The notes under the pieces are model-generated. The model worked only from the letters and a program-made list of their open reading frames with translations, had not been told where the DNA came from and searched no databases. Both the position numbers and the translations under genes were made by a program. Below are positions 1 to 8,804 of a DNA stretch of 64,000 nucleotides, piece by piece; position 1 is the first letter of the stretch; each line of letters begins with the position of its first letter. The DNA comes from UBA1794 sp031552405 (GTDB lineage Bacteria > Bacteroidota > Bacteroidia > Bacteroidales > Bacteroidaceae): contig JAVBMN010000035.1 of assembly GCA_031552405.1 (NCBI GenBank), forward strand, positions 32,846-96,845. Reading direction: 5' to 3'.

Positions 1-416
1 TCCATGAGGTCATTAAGGGTGGCATCGTACTTTCGTGTTACCATTAATCCTTCATTGGCCAATAGCTGGCCGATAGTGTGGAGTGGAGAGCCTTCGGCTT
101 TCAGCCAATAATTCTCACGAGCCGTTTCGAGCAATGCTTTCTCTTTAAACTCTATGCCGCGTCGACGGAGGATATACGCTTCGCAAAGTACGCTGCAAAG
201 ATTCTCGTGACTCTCGGCTGCCAACTGTATCATCGGGAGAATATCCATAGATGTTTCTTGCTCCTCGGTATCAAGGCTCAGGGCTATATCGAATGTCTCC
301 TGTAAGGTGGCATCTGTTTTTAAGGCTTGTAGCACTTGTTGGGTTTCCTCCTCATTGGTGGTACCGTCTAAATATGCTGCCAACAGTTCGTCTGATATAT
401 ATATATTATTTGCCAT
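1..416 (-). CDS. Cysteine-peptidase-like protein with anti-sigma-like N-terminus (partial)
   Basis: The reading frame is open from an ATG at 416 through the left edge, giving at least 138 residues with no stop. The N-terminus (MANNIYISDELLAAYLDGTT) is acidic and resembles the short segment at the start of membrane-free anti-sigma-like proteins. Further on, a stretch with WLKAEGSPLHTIGQLL and then LMVTRKYDATLNDLM resembles the start of papain-like or C39-type cysteine peptidase domains found in Bacteroidales, where a loading segment precedes the catalytic part. The catalytic residues would lie beyond the window, so that assignment is inference. Its start overlaps the end of the sigma-factor gene by 11 nt, which suggests coupled translation and a functional link to that factor. 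It is the last visible gene of the leftward operon that begins near 5015. Confidence 0.6.
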   Translation of the reverse strand, partial: MANNIYISDELLAAYLDGTTNEEETQQVLQALKTDATLQETFDIALSLDTEEQETSMDILPMIQLAAESHENLCSVLCEAYILRRRGIEFKEKALLETARENYWLKAEGSPLHTIGQLLANEGLMVTRKYDATLNDLM

Positions 417-960
417 AGTTCTGAATATCTTTAAGGGCTACACGAGTTAATGCTACCATCGCACGCCGTTTGATGTTATATAGATTTGCGGTTGTCACGC
501 CTATCTCTTGTGCCAATAGTTCCGGTTCCATGTCTTCGAGAATCAGCTTTCGGATTACGTATACATGTCGTTTGTTAGGCATTCGCTCAAAGAAACGTTC
601 CAAGTCAGCCTTTGCCGAAATACTTGTGTCTGAGACTATTATAGAGTCATTCTCTTCATAAAGAGGCTCATGGGTGGTGTTATCTATCAGTTCGTTTCGT
701 TTCTTTATGAAGTAACGGATAGCCAGCACCTTTAACCATTGATACACCGAGCTACGATACTGAAAGCTGCGAAGCTTGGCAGCATCGTCCTCCATCAGAA
801 ACTGGTACAGCTCGTTTACAAACTCATCATAATCCACTTCGTAAGAAAACACGAGGCGAATTACGCTATGGAAGAGCGGTTGGCATTTGACGAAGAAAAA
901 CTCCTCCGTCACCCGATTGTTTCTGTCAATCAGCCCTTGTATAATTTCTTGGTCAGTCAT
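406..960 (-). CDS. RNA polymerase sigma-70-family (ECF-like) factor
   Basis: The protein has 184 residues from the ATG at 960, the typical size of a two-domain ECF-type sigma factor. An upstream in-frame extension to 1035 exists but runs inside the preceding gene, so the start at 960, one nucleotide after the upstream stop, is preferred. Residues about 20-90 look like sigma region 2 (acidic, ending with YQWLKVLAIRYFIKKR). Residues about 125-178 form a region-4 helix-turn-helix (LAQEIGVTTANLYNIKRRAM). It would direct RNA polymerase to its own set of promoters, which cannot be read from this sequence. It sits between a RyR-domain membrane protein and a peptidase-like protein with which it overlaps; by analogy either could control its activity. 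It is a divergent member of the family. Confidence 0.75.
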   Translation of the reverse strand: MTDQEIIQGLIDRNNRVTEEFFFVKCQPLFHSVIRLVFSYEVDYDEFVNELYQFLMEDDAAKLRSFQYRSSVYQWLKVLAIRYFIKKRNELIDNTTHEPLYEENDSIIVSDTSISAKADLERFFERMPNKRHVYVIRKLILEDMEPELLAQEIGVTTANLYNIKRRAMVALTRVALKDIQNYGK

Positions 961-961
961 A

Positions 962-3370
962 CTATTCTTCTCTTTTTTCTTCTGATTCCAATGGCGTAAG
1001 CAGTTTCTCTTTGTGTAAGAGTAGTGTATTGTCAACTACTCCGAAATCAAAGAGTTTATAGTCTGCATCCCAGCCTTCGGTGGATGCTGCAATTGATTCT
1101 TCATCCAATTCTTGCCATGGGCGGAGACAGTTATGCTGCCGCGTACGTTCATCGCAACGATGTAGATTATTCCCAGCCCGTTCATATCCCAGCATTTCAT
1201 GAGAAGCGTTCCAGCGCAGATGCTCTAAACAGGCAAGGTTGAATATTGCTTTATTCTCAATGTTCGAAAGATTCGGATAAGTAATGAGGGCACGGCTTCC
1301 TTCACATTTTGGCTTCTTGCCGTCTTCTTCGAAATAACGATATAGGAAGCTTTTCCAGTCATACTCATCAGGCTGTGTCTGACGGAGTAAATACAGCTTG
1401 GTTCCGGCATGAAGCGCATTGGCAAGGTCTTGCGATTCTTGGCGCCGAAGTCTACGAATGGCATTTAGTGAAATCTTTGAGCTTAGCAATTTCGTGCGTC
1501 GATTATCCCATAAATCTTCCCCTCTCATCCGGGCATAACTTTCCTGGAACATTTTGCCTTTCTTTGTCAGTTCTTCATTGACAATCATATCGTAAGAATA
1601 GATCTTTTCGGTTTGCCCGAACGGAATAATGATTTGTGCTGTTTTATACTCCTTCTTGCGGTCTGTATCACAGTCAGTATTGTAGCCTTCATTGTAATGA
1701 TCAGCTATATTCTGCATATAGGCTTCCTTATCCGAACGGTATGAACGGACGAAAATACGGAAATGTCTTAAATCTTCCCGGCTTCGTCTGACATAATTGA
1801 AAATACGAATAGCGCACGTCATATTCAATTCATCGTCTCCAACAGCAATCACGACATAATTCAGTTTCGTGAGCGTAGGTTTCAATATCTTTTCATAGAA
1901 TTCGCCGCTCTGGCAATCATATTCTTCCAATCGTAGCAAAGCCTTGCCATCACTATTTACCTGTTTCATAACGGCAGGAGTAAAAGCTCTGAACACACCA
2001 CTGAGTTGCTTCATCCGCAAGTCTACCGCGGTGCAATAAAACGGACTTCGCTTTACCTCTCCGGTGGTAGATTTGTTATCAACAAAAGCCCCGAACTCAT
2101 AGAGGAAGCGCAGGGCATCCTGTCCCGCCTCATCAAAACCAACTATCAGGCTATGAAATTCAGAAGCGACCGTAGTAGGGTTTTCCTTGTTTATTTCAAC
2201 CAACTGGACAGGATGGTACAATTCATTTACTTTCAACAATTCTACGGAGAGATGTGAAGAATCTATAGTGTGTACCTCTAGTCCCTGTTTGACAACAATA
2301 TCTTCAATAACCTTGTTCAGACCGTTGCGGCGGGCATGGCAATAGAACCGTTGCGTGGTTTTTTGATTCTTCAAAGTATTGATAGTCTTGTCTAGTGCCA
2401 ATACTGACAACGAATGGATATTTTCATCCTCATTCTCGGAGAGGAAGAATACATGTAGTTTGCCATCCTTGACAGACCCTAGTTTTTGAATATACTCTCG
2501 CAATTTTCTAAGATTCATTTCGCCTAATACATCGAATTGTTGCGTCTGATCCTTGTCGATATCGCACAACCGGGATTCCGTAAACGTAATTCGTGCATCT
2601 AACTCTTCCACATCTGAAAAAGCCTGTTTGCGATGAGCGAATAATCCTACTATGCTGTTCCAGCCACCATGATCCTCTTCATCGATACGGCTATTCTCTA
2701 CAATTATAATCTGAGCACGTTCACCTTCTTTGTCCTTGATGCTTTTTGCAAGTTGCCTGGAAGGTTCGTTCAGCCCGAAGAATAAAAAGAGATGATTATG
2801 CTCGTTATCGATAGTTGTCTGTTTGTGCAGTTTTATATATGCCATCATCCGGGCATATACCAGACTGATAAATACAGCTACTGTACAAGCGAACGATAAT
2901 ATTGCCTGAACAGAAATCAACCCTTTCAGGAATCTCTGATCGTTGATGGTGTCCAATACATTACTGTCGATATCCAGCATAAACAAGTCGAGTGAACAGA
3001 CTATCGAACGCAATAGATATTCGGCATTGACAAATTGGTAAGTCTCCCACATCATGTTCTGTTCATGTTGGAATGCCAGTAAAAAAAGGATGCTTCCTGT
3101 GGTGAGGAATAATCCCATCAGGCTGGCCAACAGTTTCAGGAAACGTTCACGCTGAGCTATTTTGCAGTCTCGCCCCAGCCACCAATTTCGTCCTTGGTTA
3201 ACAACATGCCATAAGGCATAACAAGCAGCTATGCTGATGATTGTCCAAGAGAGTGCAATGTTACTGCATAACTCCAATAATACAATGATACATAGTGCAA
3301 GAAAGATCCCTTTCAGCAATGCCGAAAGGGGGATCCTGGATTTCTGTTTTCGCTGATTTTCATTTGCCAT
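962..3370 (-). CDS. Membrane protein with TrkA-N-like Rossmann region and C-terminal RyR-like domain
   Basis: The protein has 802 residues. The N-terminal 175 residues hold about four membrane segments (roughly 19-37, 39-57, 78-100 and 149-172). From about 193 a Rossmann-like strand (HLFLFFGLNEPSRQLAKSI) opens a long soluble region resembling TrkA-N/NAD-binding modules, with a second Rossmann-like strand near YVVIAVGDDELN. Near the C-terminus LACLEHLRWNASHEMLGY and, further on, CDERTRQHNCLRPWQELDE match the RyR-domain pattern (EHxRW, then a D...H..L.PW.EL segment). RyR domains in bacteria occur fused to TrkA-N modules and are thought to bind nucleotide-derived ligands. A membrane-bound ligand sensor is a reasonable inference; its ligand is unknown. 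The stop at 962 is one nucleotide before the sigma-factor ATG, so the two are very probably co-expressed. Confidence 0.7.
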   Translation of the reverse strand: MANENQRKQKSRIPLSALLKGIFLALCIIVLLELCSNIALSWTIISIAACYALWHVVNQGRNWWLGRDCKIAQRERFLKLLASLMGLFLTTGSILFLLAFQHEQNMMWETYQFVNAEYLLRSIVCSLDLFMLDIDSNVLDTINDQRFLKGLISVQAILSFACTVAVFISLVYARMMAYIKLHKQTTIDNEHNHLFLFFGLNEPSRQLAKSIKDKEGERAQIIIVENSRIDEEDHGGWNSIVGLFAHRKQAFSDVEELDARITFTESRLCDIDKDQTQQFDVLGEMNLRKLREYIQKLGSVKDGKLHVFFLSENEDENIHSLSVLALDKTINTLKNQKTTQRFYCHARRNGLNKVIEDIVVKQGLEVHTIDSSHLSVELLKVNELYHPVQLVEINKENPTTVASEFHSLIVGFDEAGQDALRFLYEFGAFVDNKSTTGEVKRSPFYCTAVDLRMKQLSGVFRAFTPAVMKQVNSDGKALLRLEEYDCQSGEFYEKILKPTLTKLNYVVIAVGDDELNMTCAIRIFNYVRRSREDLRHFRIFVRSYRSDKEAYMQNIADHYNEGYNTDCDTDRKKEYKTAQIIIPFGQTEKIYSYDMIVNEELTKKGKMFQESYARMRGEDLWDNRRTKLLSSKISLNAIRRLRRQESQDLANALHAGTKLYLLRQTQPDEYDWKSFLYRYFEEDGKKPKCEGSRALITYPNLSNIENKAIFNLACLEHLRWNASHEMLGYERAGNNLHRCDERTRQHNCLRPWQELDEESIAASTEGWDADYKLFDFGVVDNTLLLHKEKLLTPLESEEKREE

Positions 3371-3382
3371 CCTGGTCCTCTC

Positions 3383-3880
3383 TTACAATTTATTACCGCA
3401 CTCCGGGCAGAATTTTGCCGGGCTCTCTATCTTGCTTCCGCAATCGGTGCAGAATTTATGTATACTTTCGGAGTTACTGGGTGGGGTTTCTCTGAGAATT
3501 GCCCGCTCTGCTATTGTCAGGGCATGGTCATCGAGTGAGGCCTGTTTCACAAGCCCCCAGATCTGGGTGATGAGCACTGGCCAGAAGAAGAGCATGGAGA
3601 TCACAGTGGGGATGGCCTGTTGGCCGTAGATGCCCACATTGGCATTAAAGAAGACACCGCCTTGTTGTGGGGTGAGTGTTACTTTCAGGGCGGAGCGCAT
3701 GCCAAGGACGGCCTTGAAGATATTGCCTTTGGTGATGCTGATGTCGCGACCGCCACTCATTAAGGTGTCAATGTTCACTTCAAATCCATTGCTGACAAAG
3801 TCTTGACGGATGGCCTCAGCTATCTGCGGGATTTGCGCTGGTGATGCTGCAAGGAGTTTCTTTGAACTATAAGTTGCCAT
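3383..3880 (-). CDS. Small membrane protein with C-terminal zinc ribbon
   Basis: Start taken at the ATG at 3880 (MATYSSKKLLAAS), giving 165 residues; the frame is open further upstream to 3997, but that would lie deep inside the preceding gene. One hydrophobic segment (TVISMLFFWPVLITQIWGLV) lies near residue 95-115. The last 25 residues carry two CxxC knuckles (FCTDCGSKI and FCPECGNKL), a classic zinc ribbon. The N-terminal half is soluble and of no family I recognise. The upstream M48 peptidase gene in the same operon also ends with such a ribbon, so the two proteins may bind each other or a common partner. It overlaps the upstream 89-residue gene by 14 nt. Confidence 0.65.
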   Translation of the reverse strand: MATYSSKKLLAASPAQIPQIAEAIRQDFVSNGFEVNIDTLMSGGRDISITKGNIFKAVLGMRSALKVTLTPQQGGVFFNANVGIYGQQAIPTVISMLFFWPVLITQIWGLVKQASLDDHALTIAERAILRETPPSNSESIHKFCTDCGSKIESPAKFCPECGNKL

Positions 3881-4136
3881 GTGATTTTGTGTTTTGGAGT
3901 TCATAATAATGATAGACTGCAGATAAGACATTGGTTTCTGCAAAGAGCGACTTGATGAATTGCAGGTCCTCTTCATTGAAACGCGTCTCAGCTTCACGCA
4001 AAAGGTCGATCACCCGCAGAGATTGTTCTTGCAGCTCTTCGTTGGTAACGATGCCGTCCGACATGATATTCTGAAACGAGGGTTGCCGGGCAATCAACTC
4101 GTCGATATTGATAAATCCTTGTTCGTTGAAAAACAT
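3867..4136 (-). CDS. Small acidic hypothetical protein
   Basis: An 89-residue soluble acidic protein (starts MFFNEQGFINIDELIARQPS) with no signal peptide, membrane segment or cysteine motif. It appears mostly helical. I do not recognise the family. It lies 12 nt after the M48 peptidase stop and overlaps the zinc-ribbon gene start by 14 nt, so it is part of the same transcript. That tight packing and lack of a competing frame are the main support for it being real. Confidence 0.55.
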   Translation of the reverse strand: MFFNEQGFINIDELIARQPSFQNIMSDGIVTNEELQEQSLRVIDLLREAETRFNEEDLQFIKSLFAETNVLSAVYHYYELQNTKSHGNL

Positions 4137-4148
4137 AATTATATTGTT

Positions 4149-5015
4149 TTAAAGTGAATGACCACAATTGCGGCAGAATTTCCAATTCTTGTCGATCATT
4201 GTGCCGCAGCTCGGGCAACGATCAGAAGAAGCAGAACCACCACTCTTGATGGTGCGATACTGCTCGCTTTTTCCCCATTTCAAGATCTCCCTGACCCTAA
4301 CTGCAGCAAAAGGATGGGACTGAGCGGCAATAGCAATAGTTTGCAGAGTCTTGTTCCACAATCCACCGCTGCGAATCTCTTCGTACCGGTCGGCCTGTTT
4401 GGCCCATTCTTCGATATTTATTTTCCCTGTAATGCTTTTGGGACCTCCTGCTAAGCGCACCTGGGTTTGCAATACAGCTTCTACACTGGTAACTAAAGCG
4501 GCCGCCCGATCGCACGACAACTCACTTTTGCGTTGCCAATACAAGAGTGGTAACTTGAAAGGAGTAGCAATGGTTCCTAAAATACCTTCCAAGCCATTGA
4601 CCATCATGTCGGCCATTGTGTGATAAAGCACATGGCGGCAAGCGATATGTCCGCATTCATGCGCCAATACGGAATTGATTTCTTCATCATCCAGGTATTC
4701 CAATAAACCGGAAGTGACCACAACGAATATTCTTGTATCTCCAAATGTGTAAGCATTCGGTACCGGGTTCATTTCTAAGAAAAAATCAGGCTCTTCAATT
4801 CCTAATTTCTTGCAAATGGGAGGCAGGCGGTGATAAATTTCAGGCAACTGAACAGGGGAGAGCTTTATCATAGAAGCCATATTGGTTCCATAGATCAGTT
4901 TCTCATAACCTATTTTCAGGAAGGTTTTGACCAAGGTTTGGAAACCAGGAATAGACCGCATGTTGTTTAGGGCTTCTTCGTCTTCAGGATGGATGTAATC
5001 AGATGGTATTATCAT
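4149..5015 (-). CDS. M48-family zinc metallopeptidase with C-terminal zinc ribbon
   Basis: The ATG at 5015 gives 288 residues. A GTG at 5042 would extend it by nine residues but lies inside the predicted promoter, so it is rejected as start. The active-site motif is AHECGHIACRH, with zinc ligands H119 and H123 and catalytic E120; the third ligand is probably E165 in KSELSCDRAA, the usual M48 downstream motif. There is no clear signal peptide and only weak hydrophobic stretches, so it may act at the inner face of the membrane, unlike HtpX with its four membrane spans. The last 25 residues form a zinc ribbon (RCPSCG and FCRNCG). It is the first gene of the operon leading to the RyR protein and the sigma factor. 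A role in regulated proteolysis is inference. Confidence 0.8.
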   Translation of the reverse strand: MIIPSDYIHPEDEEALNNMRSIPGFQTLVKTFLKIGYEKLIYGTNMASMIKLSPVQLPEIYHRLPPICKKLGIEEPDFFLEMNPVPNAYTFGDTRIFVVVTSGLLEYLDDEEINSVLAHECGHIACRHVLYHTMADMMVNGLEGILGTIATPFKLPLLYWQRKSELSCDRAAALVTSVEAVLQTQVRLAGGPKSITGKINIEEWAKQADRYEEIRSGGLWNKTLQTIAIAAQSHPFAAVRVREILKWGKSEQYRTIKSGGSASSDRCPSCGTMIDKNWKFCRNCGHSL

Positions 5016-5031
5016 ATAATAGGGCTTTTGG

Positions 5032-5062
5032 CAAATATACACTATATCACAATACTTGACAA
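5032..5062 (-). promoter_or_regulatory. Bacteroidetes housekeeping-type promoter for the M48-RyR-sigma operon
   Basis: On the minus strand TTG (5060-5062) is followed after 20 nt by TATATTTG (5032-5039), matching the Bacteroidetes TTG-N19-21-TAnnTTTG pattern. The start of transcription would fall about 8-10 nt before the ATG at 5015. Confidence 0.65.
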
Positions 5063-5121
5063 GATTAATGTGGAAAAATATGAAATCTGCTTAACTATTT
5101 ACCGGAATTATGTGATGAAAC

Positions 5122-5154
5122 AGTGGCCGGCTACTGTTGTGAGTGCCGGCCACT
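5122..5154 (-). terminator. Strong hairpin downstream of the metallophosphoesterase gene
   Basis: AGTGGCCGGC (5122-5131) pairs perfectly with GCCGGCCACT (5145-5154) around a 13-nt loop. It lies 40 nt beyond the stop of the gene ending at 5194. The T-run adjoins it on the plus strand, so on the minus strand it is a hairpin without a clear U-tract. Confidence 0.55.
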
Positions 5155-5193
5155 ATCTTTTTAGCGGACGTATATCCGTTTTCCTTTTAGCGG

Positions 5194-8100
5194 TTAACGC
5201 ATCAGAATGCAAGACTCTGTTCCTGTCTTTGTGTCGAGCAGAAGTATTACTTTTTCTGCAGGCAGATGGGAGAGGTTCAGGGTATTTAATCCTTCGGTCA
5301 GAGCGTATTTTCTGATGGCGATCCCGTTTGGAGTAAGGATGCGCGCAGTATGATAGCGGGCATCTTCATTATGGATTGAGAGGATGGCTGTGCTGGTTTC
5401 CCAGTATACGGGCAGTTCAATGGTGATTGTTTGGAGGCTGGATGGGGTATATGCAAACTCTGTTTGACTATCCTGCCAGCCGGCGGCTTGTATGCGGATG
5501 CTGTGTTCTCCGAGAGATAAGGATGAGGCGTCTACAGTGATTGCTCCTTCAGAAAGTTCATAGAGGGAAGCGTCTAAAGTCTCGTCATCTATGTAAACGG
5601 TGCGGATTGAATCACGCCAGGAGGCATTGTCATCGAATGTAAAGCGGAGATGGGTACCGTCCGCAGCGATAGGCGAGGCTAGTACGGGGGCTTTACCGAT
5701 GGAGATATGGATTCGTCCGGACACTTCATCATACGAGTCGTTGATGTAGAGTGATATGAAATAATCCGCTGCTTTCAGTGCTCCGGTGGGTACTGTAATG
5801 GTTCCGTCAGTGGCTCCATAGGTGTAATAGAAAGCATCCAACTCATCTGTTCCTACAACTTTTCCTTCCTGGAAGAAACCTACCCAGTCTTTCGGGGTGC
5901 CCGGTCCGTCGGCATAGTGTATCCGGATGTCTTCGCTCGGTGTAAATTGTAGGGTGTCTGTCCATACGGAAGCAATCTCGCTACCTACTGAGAAATACAC
6001 GGGATCAAATGGCTCGAAGTAATAACCGCGTGTGAAATAGTTTAGGTAGTAGTAACCTTTCGGCAGATTGTAAGCGGTACCTTGTCCGGTGGAAAGTGTC
6101 ATTTCACCGTCGGCAGTTCCGGTAGTTATGTAGAGCCACGAGTCGGAATATACTCCGCTTCCTCCGGCAGTCTTTCCCATGCGGTACACTCCAAGCCAGT
6201 CGTCGACCAGGGCTGGTGCGTTTGTGTAGGTAATCTGTACGGGTTCGCCTACTTCATATACGGTCTTGTTAGTGCTAAATGAGGCCGTACTTCCTACGAA
6301 GAAAGGAACGCGGGGTGCGGCTTCCGTATACCCTCCGTCTTCAAACAAAACGGCATAGTACTCATCAGAGTCGGTCAGGGTGAATGTAAGCTTACCGGCA
6401 GAACCGTTAGTATATGCCCATTTCACAGAGGGGGTACTACTGCCCGGGTTCTGGAATTTGTGATAGAGACCAATCCAGGCGTTTTTTCCTTCAGGCACAT
6501 ATTCATACTCTACAGTGAATGATTGTCCGGGTTCTATGTGCTTGATATTGATAGAAATACCCGGATCTCCGTCAATGCTGCCTTCTACGGTGAATGCCTG
6601 TGTGTCCGACCATTCCGACCATTCAAGATTGTCATCACGATAACGCATACGTACATAATAAGCGCCGTTCTTTAACTGGTTCTCTCCAATCGCCAGGCAG
6701 GTAATATCCAAGCCTTCATACTTGTCAACAGGAATGTGTAATGGTTGTCCGGTTGAGCCATAGAAATCCTCTACGTCACGTACCGATTGAAGTACGGGTG
6801 TGGCAAAATCTTCGGAGGCGGCAATCTGGAACTCCACGGTATTCAGCGGAGCTTCGGCAGGAGAGGAGTAGTTGCTTCCTGTGAAAGTATAGGGCAGGGT
6901 AATCGTATCGTTTACGGATTCCAGAGAAGGAGTTTCCGGGACGGTCTGTCCCAAGTTGCGATGGAAGGAATCGATCAGGATATTATCTGTCACCATGTCG
7001 CGGTTTCCGATGGCATAACATTCGGCTTTCATTGTCTTCTGGTCGAAGTCGAATTCCAGGATCTGGTATCCCCAGTAATCGATAGTCTTCTGTACATCGT
7101 CATAATCCTGTTCGGACGACATGCCCCAAAGCTGATCCCAGGAGGCCCCTCCGTTGATGATGTGGTACAGGGGATAGTCGGTCAGTTGGCCGCGATGGTA
7201 GAGGTGATGATGCCCGCCGTAGTTGAGCACGTGTTTGGGCGTTTCGCTCAGGATGGGTACGATCTCGTTGCGCGACCAGGCTGAGATGTCGCCAATGTAC
7301 TGCTCTGCCTGGATAGGGCGGTGGTTGACGCTGATGATAAAGTCTACGCTGTCATCCACCTTTGCGGCATCTACCACCTGGCGTACCCAGGCTTTCTGTG
7401 TGGCGCCGGTATGTTCGGTGCTTAGTACCACAAATAGGATACGGCCTATCTGGTAGGCATAGTAATTTTCTGTGCCGCTGCTGATACCTTTGTAGGAAAG
7501 GTCTTCGTAATGATAGTGCGCGGCGTAGGTGGCCATGCCGGGATCACTGTAGGTTTCATGATTGCCTATGGCAGTCATAATGGGGAGGTAGGGTGATAGC
7601 AGGGCTGATTTCTGAAGATGTACTGTCTCATAATGATCCAGTGAGCCCACATCTACCTGGTCGCCGATGTTCATAATCATCTGAATATTCTCCTCCACAT
7701 TACCGTAGAGCTCTTCTACCTTTCGCTTGGCAGCCTGCATGAGCCATTCGTATCCGCTGCGGGTCTTGATCTGATGGTCACCCATCAGTAAGATTCGCAT
7801 CGGGGTGTTGCCGCCTTGCCGGGGAGCAGTACGGAAACGGTACACTTCGCTTTCCTTTCCGTCGCTGGCCACTTTGTATGAGTACAAGGTATTGGCTTCC
7901 AGATCTGTCAGTTGCACGGAATGCCAGTAATAGGTGTCGGACAATTGAGCCGATTCGCCTGTTGTTTCATGCGCGAGTGCATGGGTATCTGCTCCATAGT
8001 ACACGGTGCTTGAGCCGGCAGTGGATGTTTTCCAGCAGATCCATACGGAACTGTCGGTCACGGTCTGCAGGTACGGTTTGGTCATCTCTACATACGGATA

Positions 8101-8571
8101 GCCTACCGTAAGACGGTGGGCGGTATACAGTGGCATACCATTTTGCTCACCGGTTTGCTCATAGTAAATATCTGCTTCACTTACTTCTTTTCCGGCCAGG
8201 GTAATGGTTTGTCCCTGTGTGATGCTATGATCCTCTACCTTATTGATAGGGCGATATACCGTAAGTGCCAGTGATAGAGTGTCGCGATGTGCGTCAGAGA
8301 AACCGCGGATCACACGCAGAGGTCCTTCCTGTGCCAGAAAGGTACTGCGCAAACGAATAGAAGGGTTGCCTTGTCCGGAAAGTACTTTGCACCCCGCCGG
8401 GGGCATCCACTGATAGCTTGCTACGGACGCATCCTCCGGAACGGAATACGTCAGCGTGTCATTGATACCCATCCATGTGTTCCCCGTAATAGAAGCGGGC
8501 TGTTGGGCTTTCAGAACTCCATACCCTGCCAGACATGACAGGAGTATGTACGAGAATAATTTCTTTTTCAT
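5194..8571 (-). CDS. Secreted purple-acid-phosphatase-like metallophosphoesterase with C-terminal beta-sandwich repeats
   Basis: The protein has 1125 residues with a signal peptide (1-22, ending VLKAQQ). Residues about 166-250 look like the Fn3-type N-terminal domain of purple acid phosphatases. The calcineurin-like metallophosphoesterase domain spans about 257-510, with the expected metal-binding blocks GDH (264-266), GDQVD (303-307), GNHE (336-339), NHRP (416-419) and GHHHLYH (453-459). After a second Fn3-like region come three repeats of about 100 residues, each with a W-[ILV]-G-[LVF]-[YF] core (near W699, W792 and W896), of beta-sandwich character. The C-terminal 70 residues weakly resemble a T9SS sorting domain (GLNTLNLSHLPAEKVILLL). 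It probably hydrolyses phosphate esters outside the cell or at the surface; the substrate is not readable. It has no operon partner. Confidence 0.85.
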   Translation of the reverse strand: MKKKLFSYILLSCLAGYGVLKAQQPASITGNTWMGINDTLTYSVPEDASVASYQWMPPAGCKVLSGQGNPSIRLRSTFLAQEGPLRVIRGFSDAHRDTLSLALTVYRPINKVEDHSITQGQTITLAGKEVSEADIYYEQTGEQNGMPLYTAHRLTVGYPYVEMTKPYLQTVTDSSVWICWKTSTAGSSTVYYGADTHALAHETTGESAQLSDTYYWHSVQLTDLEANTLYSYKVASDGKESEVYRFRTAPRQGGNTPMRILLMGDHQIKTRSGYEWLMQAAKRKVEELYGNVEENIQMIMNIGDQVDVGSLDHYETVHLQKSALLSPYLPIMTAIGNHETYSDPGMATYAAHYHYEDLSYKGISSGTENYYAYQIGRILFVVLSTEHTGATQKAWVRQVVDAAKVDDSVDFIISVNHRPIQAEQYIGDISAWSRNEIVPILSETPKHVLNYGGHHHLYHRGQLTDYPLYHIINGGASWDQLWGMSSEQDYDDVQKTIDYWGYQILEFDFDQKTMKAECYAIGNRDMVTDNILIDSFHRNLGQTVPETPSLESVNDTITLPYTFTGSNYSSPAEAPLNTVEFQIAASEDFATPVLQSVRDVEDFYGSTGQPLHIPVDKYEGLDITCLAIGENQLKNGAYYVRMRYRDDNLEWSEWSDTQAFTVEGSIDGDPGISINIKHIEPGQSFTVEYEYVPEGKNAWIGLYHKFQNPGSSTPSVKWAYTNGSAGKLTFTLTDSDEYYAVLFEDGGYTEAAPRVPFFVGSTASFSTNKTVYEVGEPVQITYTNAPALVDDWLGVYRMGKTAGGSGVYSDSWLYITTGTADGEMTLSTGQGTAYNLPKGYYYLNYFTRGYYFEPFDPVYFSVGSEIASVWTDTLQFTPSEDIRIHYADGPGTPKDWVGFFQEGKVVGTDELDAFYYTYGATDGTITVPTGALKAADYFISLYINDSYDEVSGRIHISIGKAPVLASPIAADGTHLRFTFDDNASWRDSIRTVYIDDETLDASLYELSEGAITVDASSLSLGEHSIRIQAAGWQDSQTEFAYTPSSLQTITIELPVYWETSTAILSIHNEDARYHTARILTPNGIAIRKYALTEGLNTLNLSHLPAEKVILLLDTKTGTESCILMR

Positions 8572-8647
8572 CTTGAATTTGGCTTTTGATTAGCGACTGC
8601 AAAATACACGCTTTCGGGTAACAAGATGAGTACAGAGAAATTATAAT

Positions 8648-8674
8648 CCTGTGAAGGGACGGTTACTTCACAGG
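8648..8674. repeat. Small inverted repeat upstream of the metallophosphoesterase gene
   Basis: CCTGTGAAG (8648-8656) and CTTCACAGG (8666-8674) form a perfect 9-bp inverted repeat around 9 nt. It lies about 80-100 bp upstream of the gene starting at 8571, where an operator could sit, but no regulator is apparent. Confidence 0.4.
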
Positions 8675-8702
8675 CAACAGGTGTTACAAAAACAGGGAAA
8701 CA

Positions 8703-8776
8703 AGAATGGGGCTGTATCAAAAGTCTTATCGTAACTCAGACAAAGGTTATTTAGACTTTTGATACAGCCCCATTCT
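8703..8776 (-). terminator. 23-bp perfect inverted repeat, probable his operon terminator and repeat element
   Basis: Positions 8703-8725 and 8754-8776 are perfect 23-bp complements around a 28-nt loop (core GGGGCTGTATCAAAAGTC). On the minus strand the hairpin lies 28 nt beyond the hisB stop and is followed by T-rich sequence, which suits termination of the his transcript. One arm plus the loop is found again, slightly diverged, at 13597-13644, so it is also a dispersed repeat. Confidence 0.55.
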
Positions 8777-8804
8777 ATATAATATAAGGAAAGAAGGTTT
8801 CTTC

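Noticed and set aside
5016..5042. GTG start for the M48 peptidase
   Set aside because: It falls within the predicted promoter; the ATG at 5015 lies correctly behind the expected transcription start.
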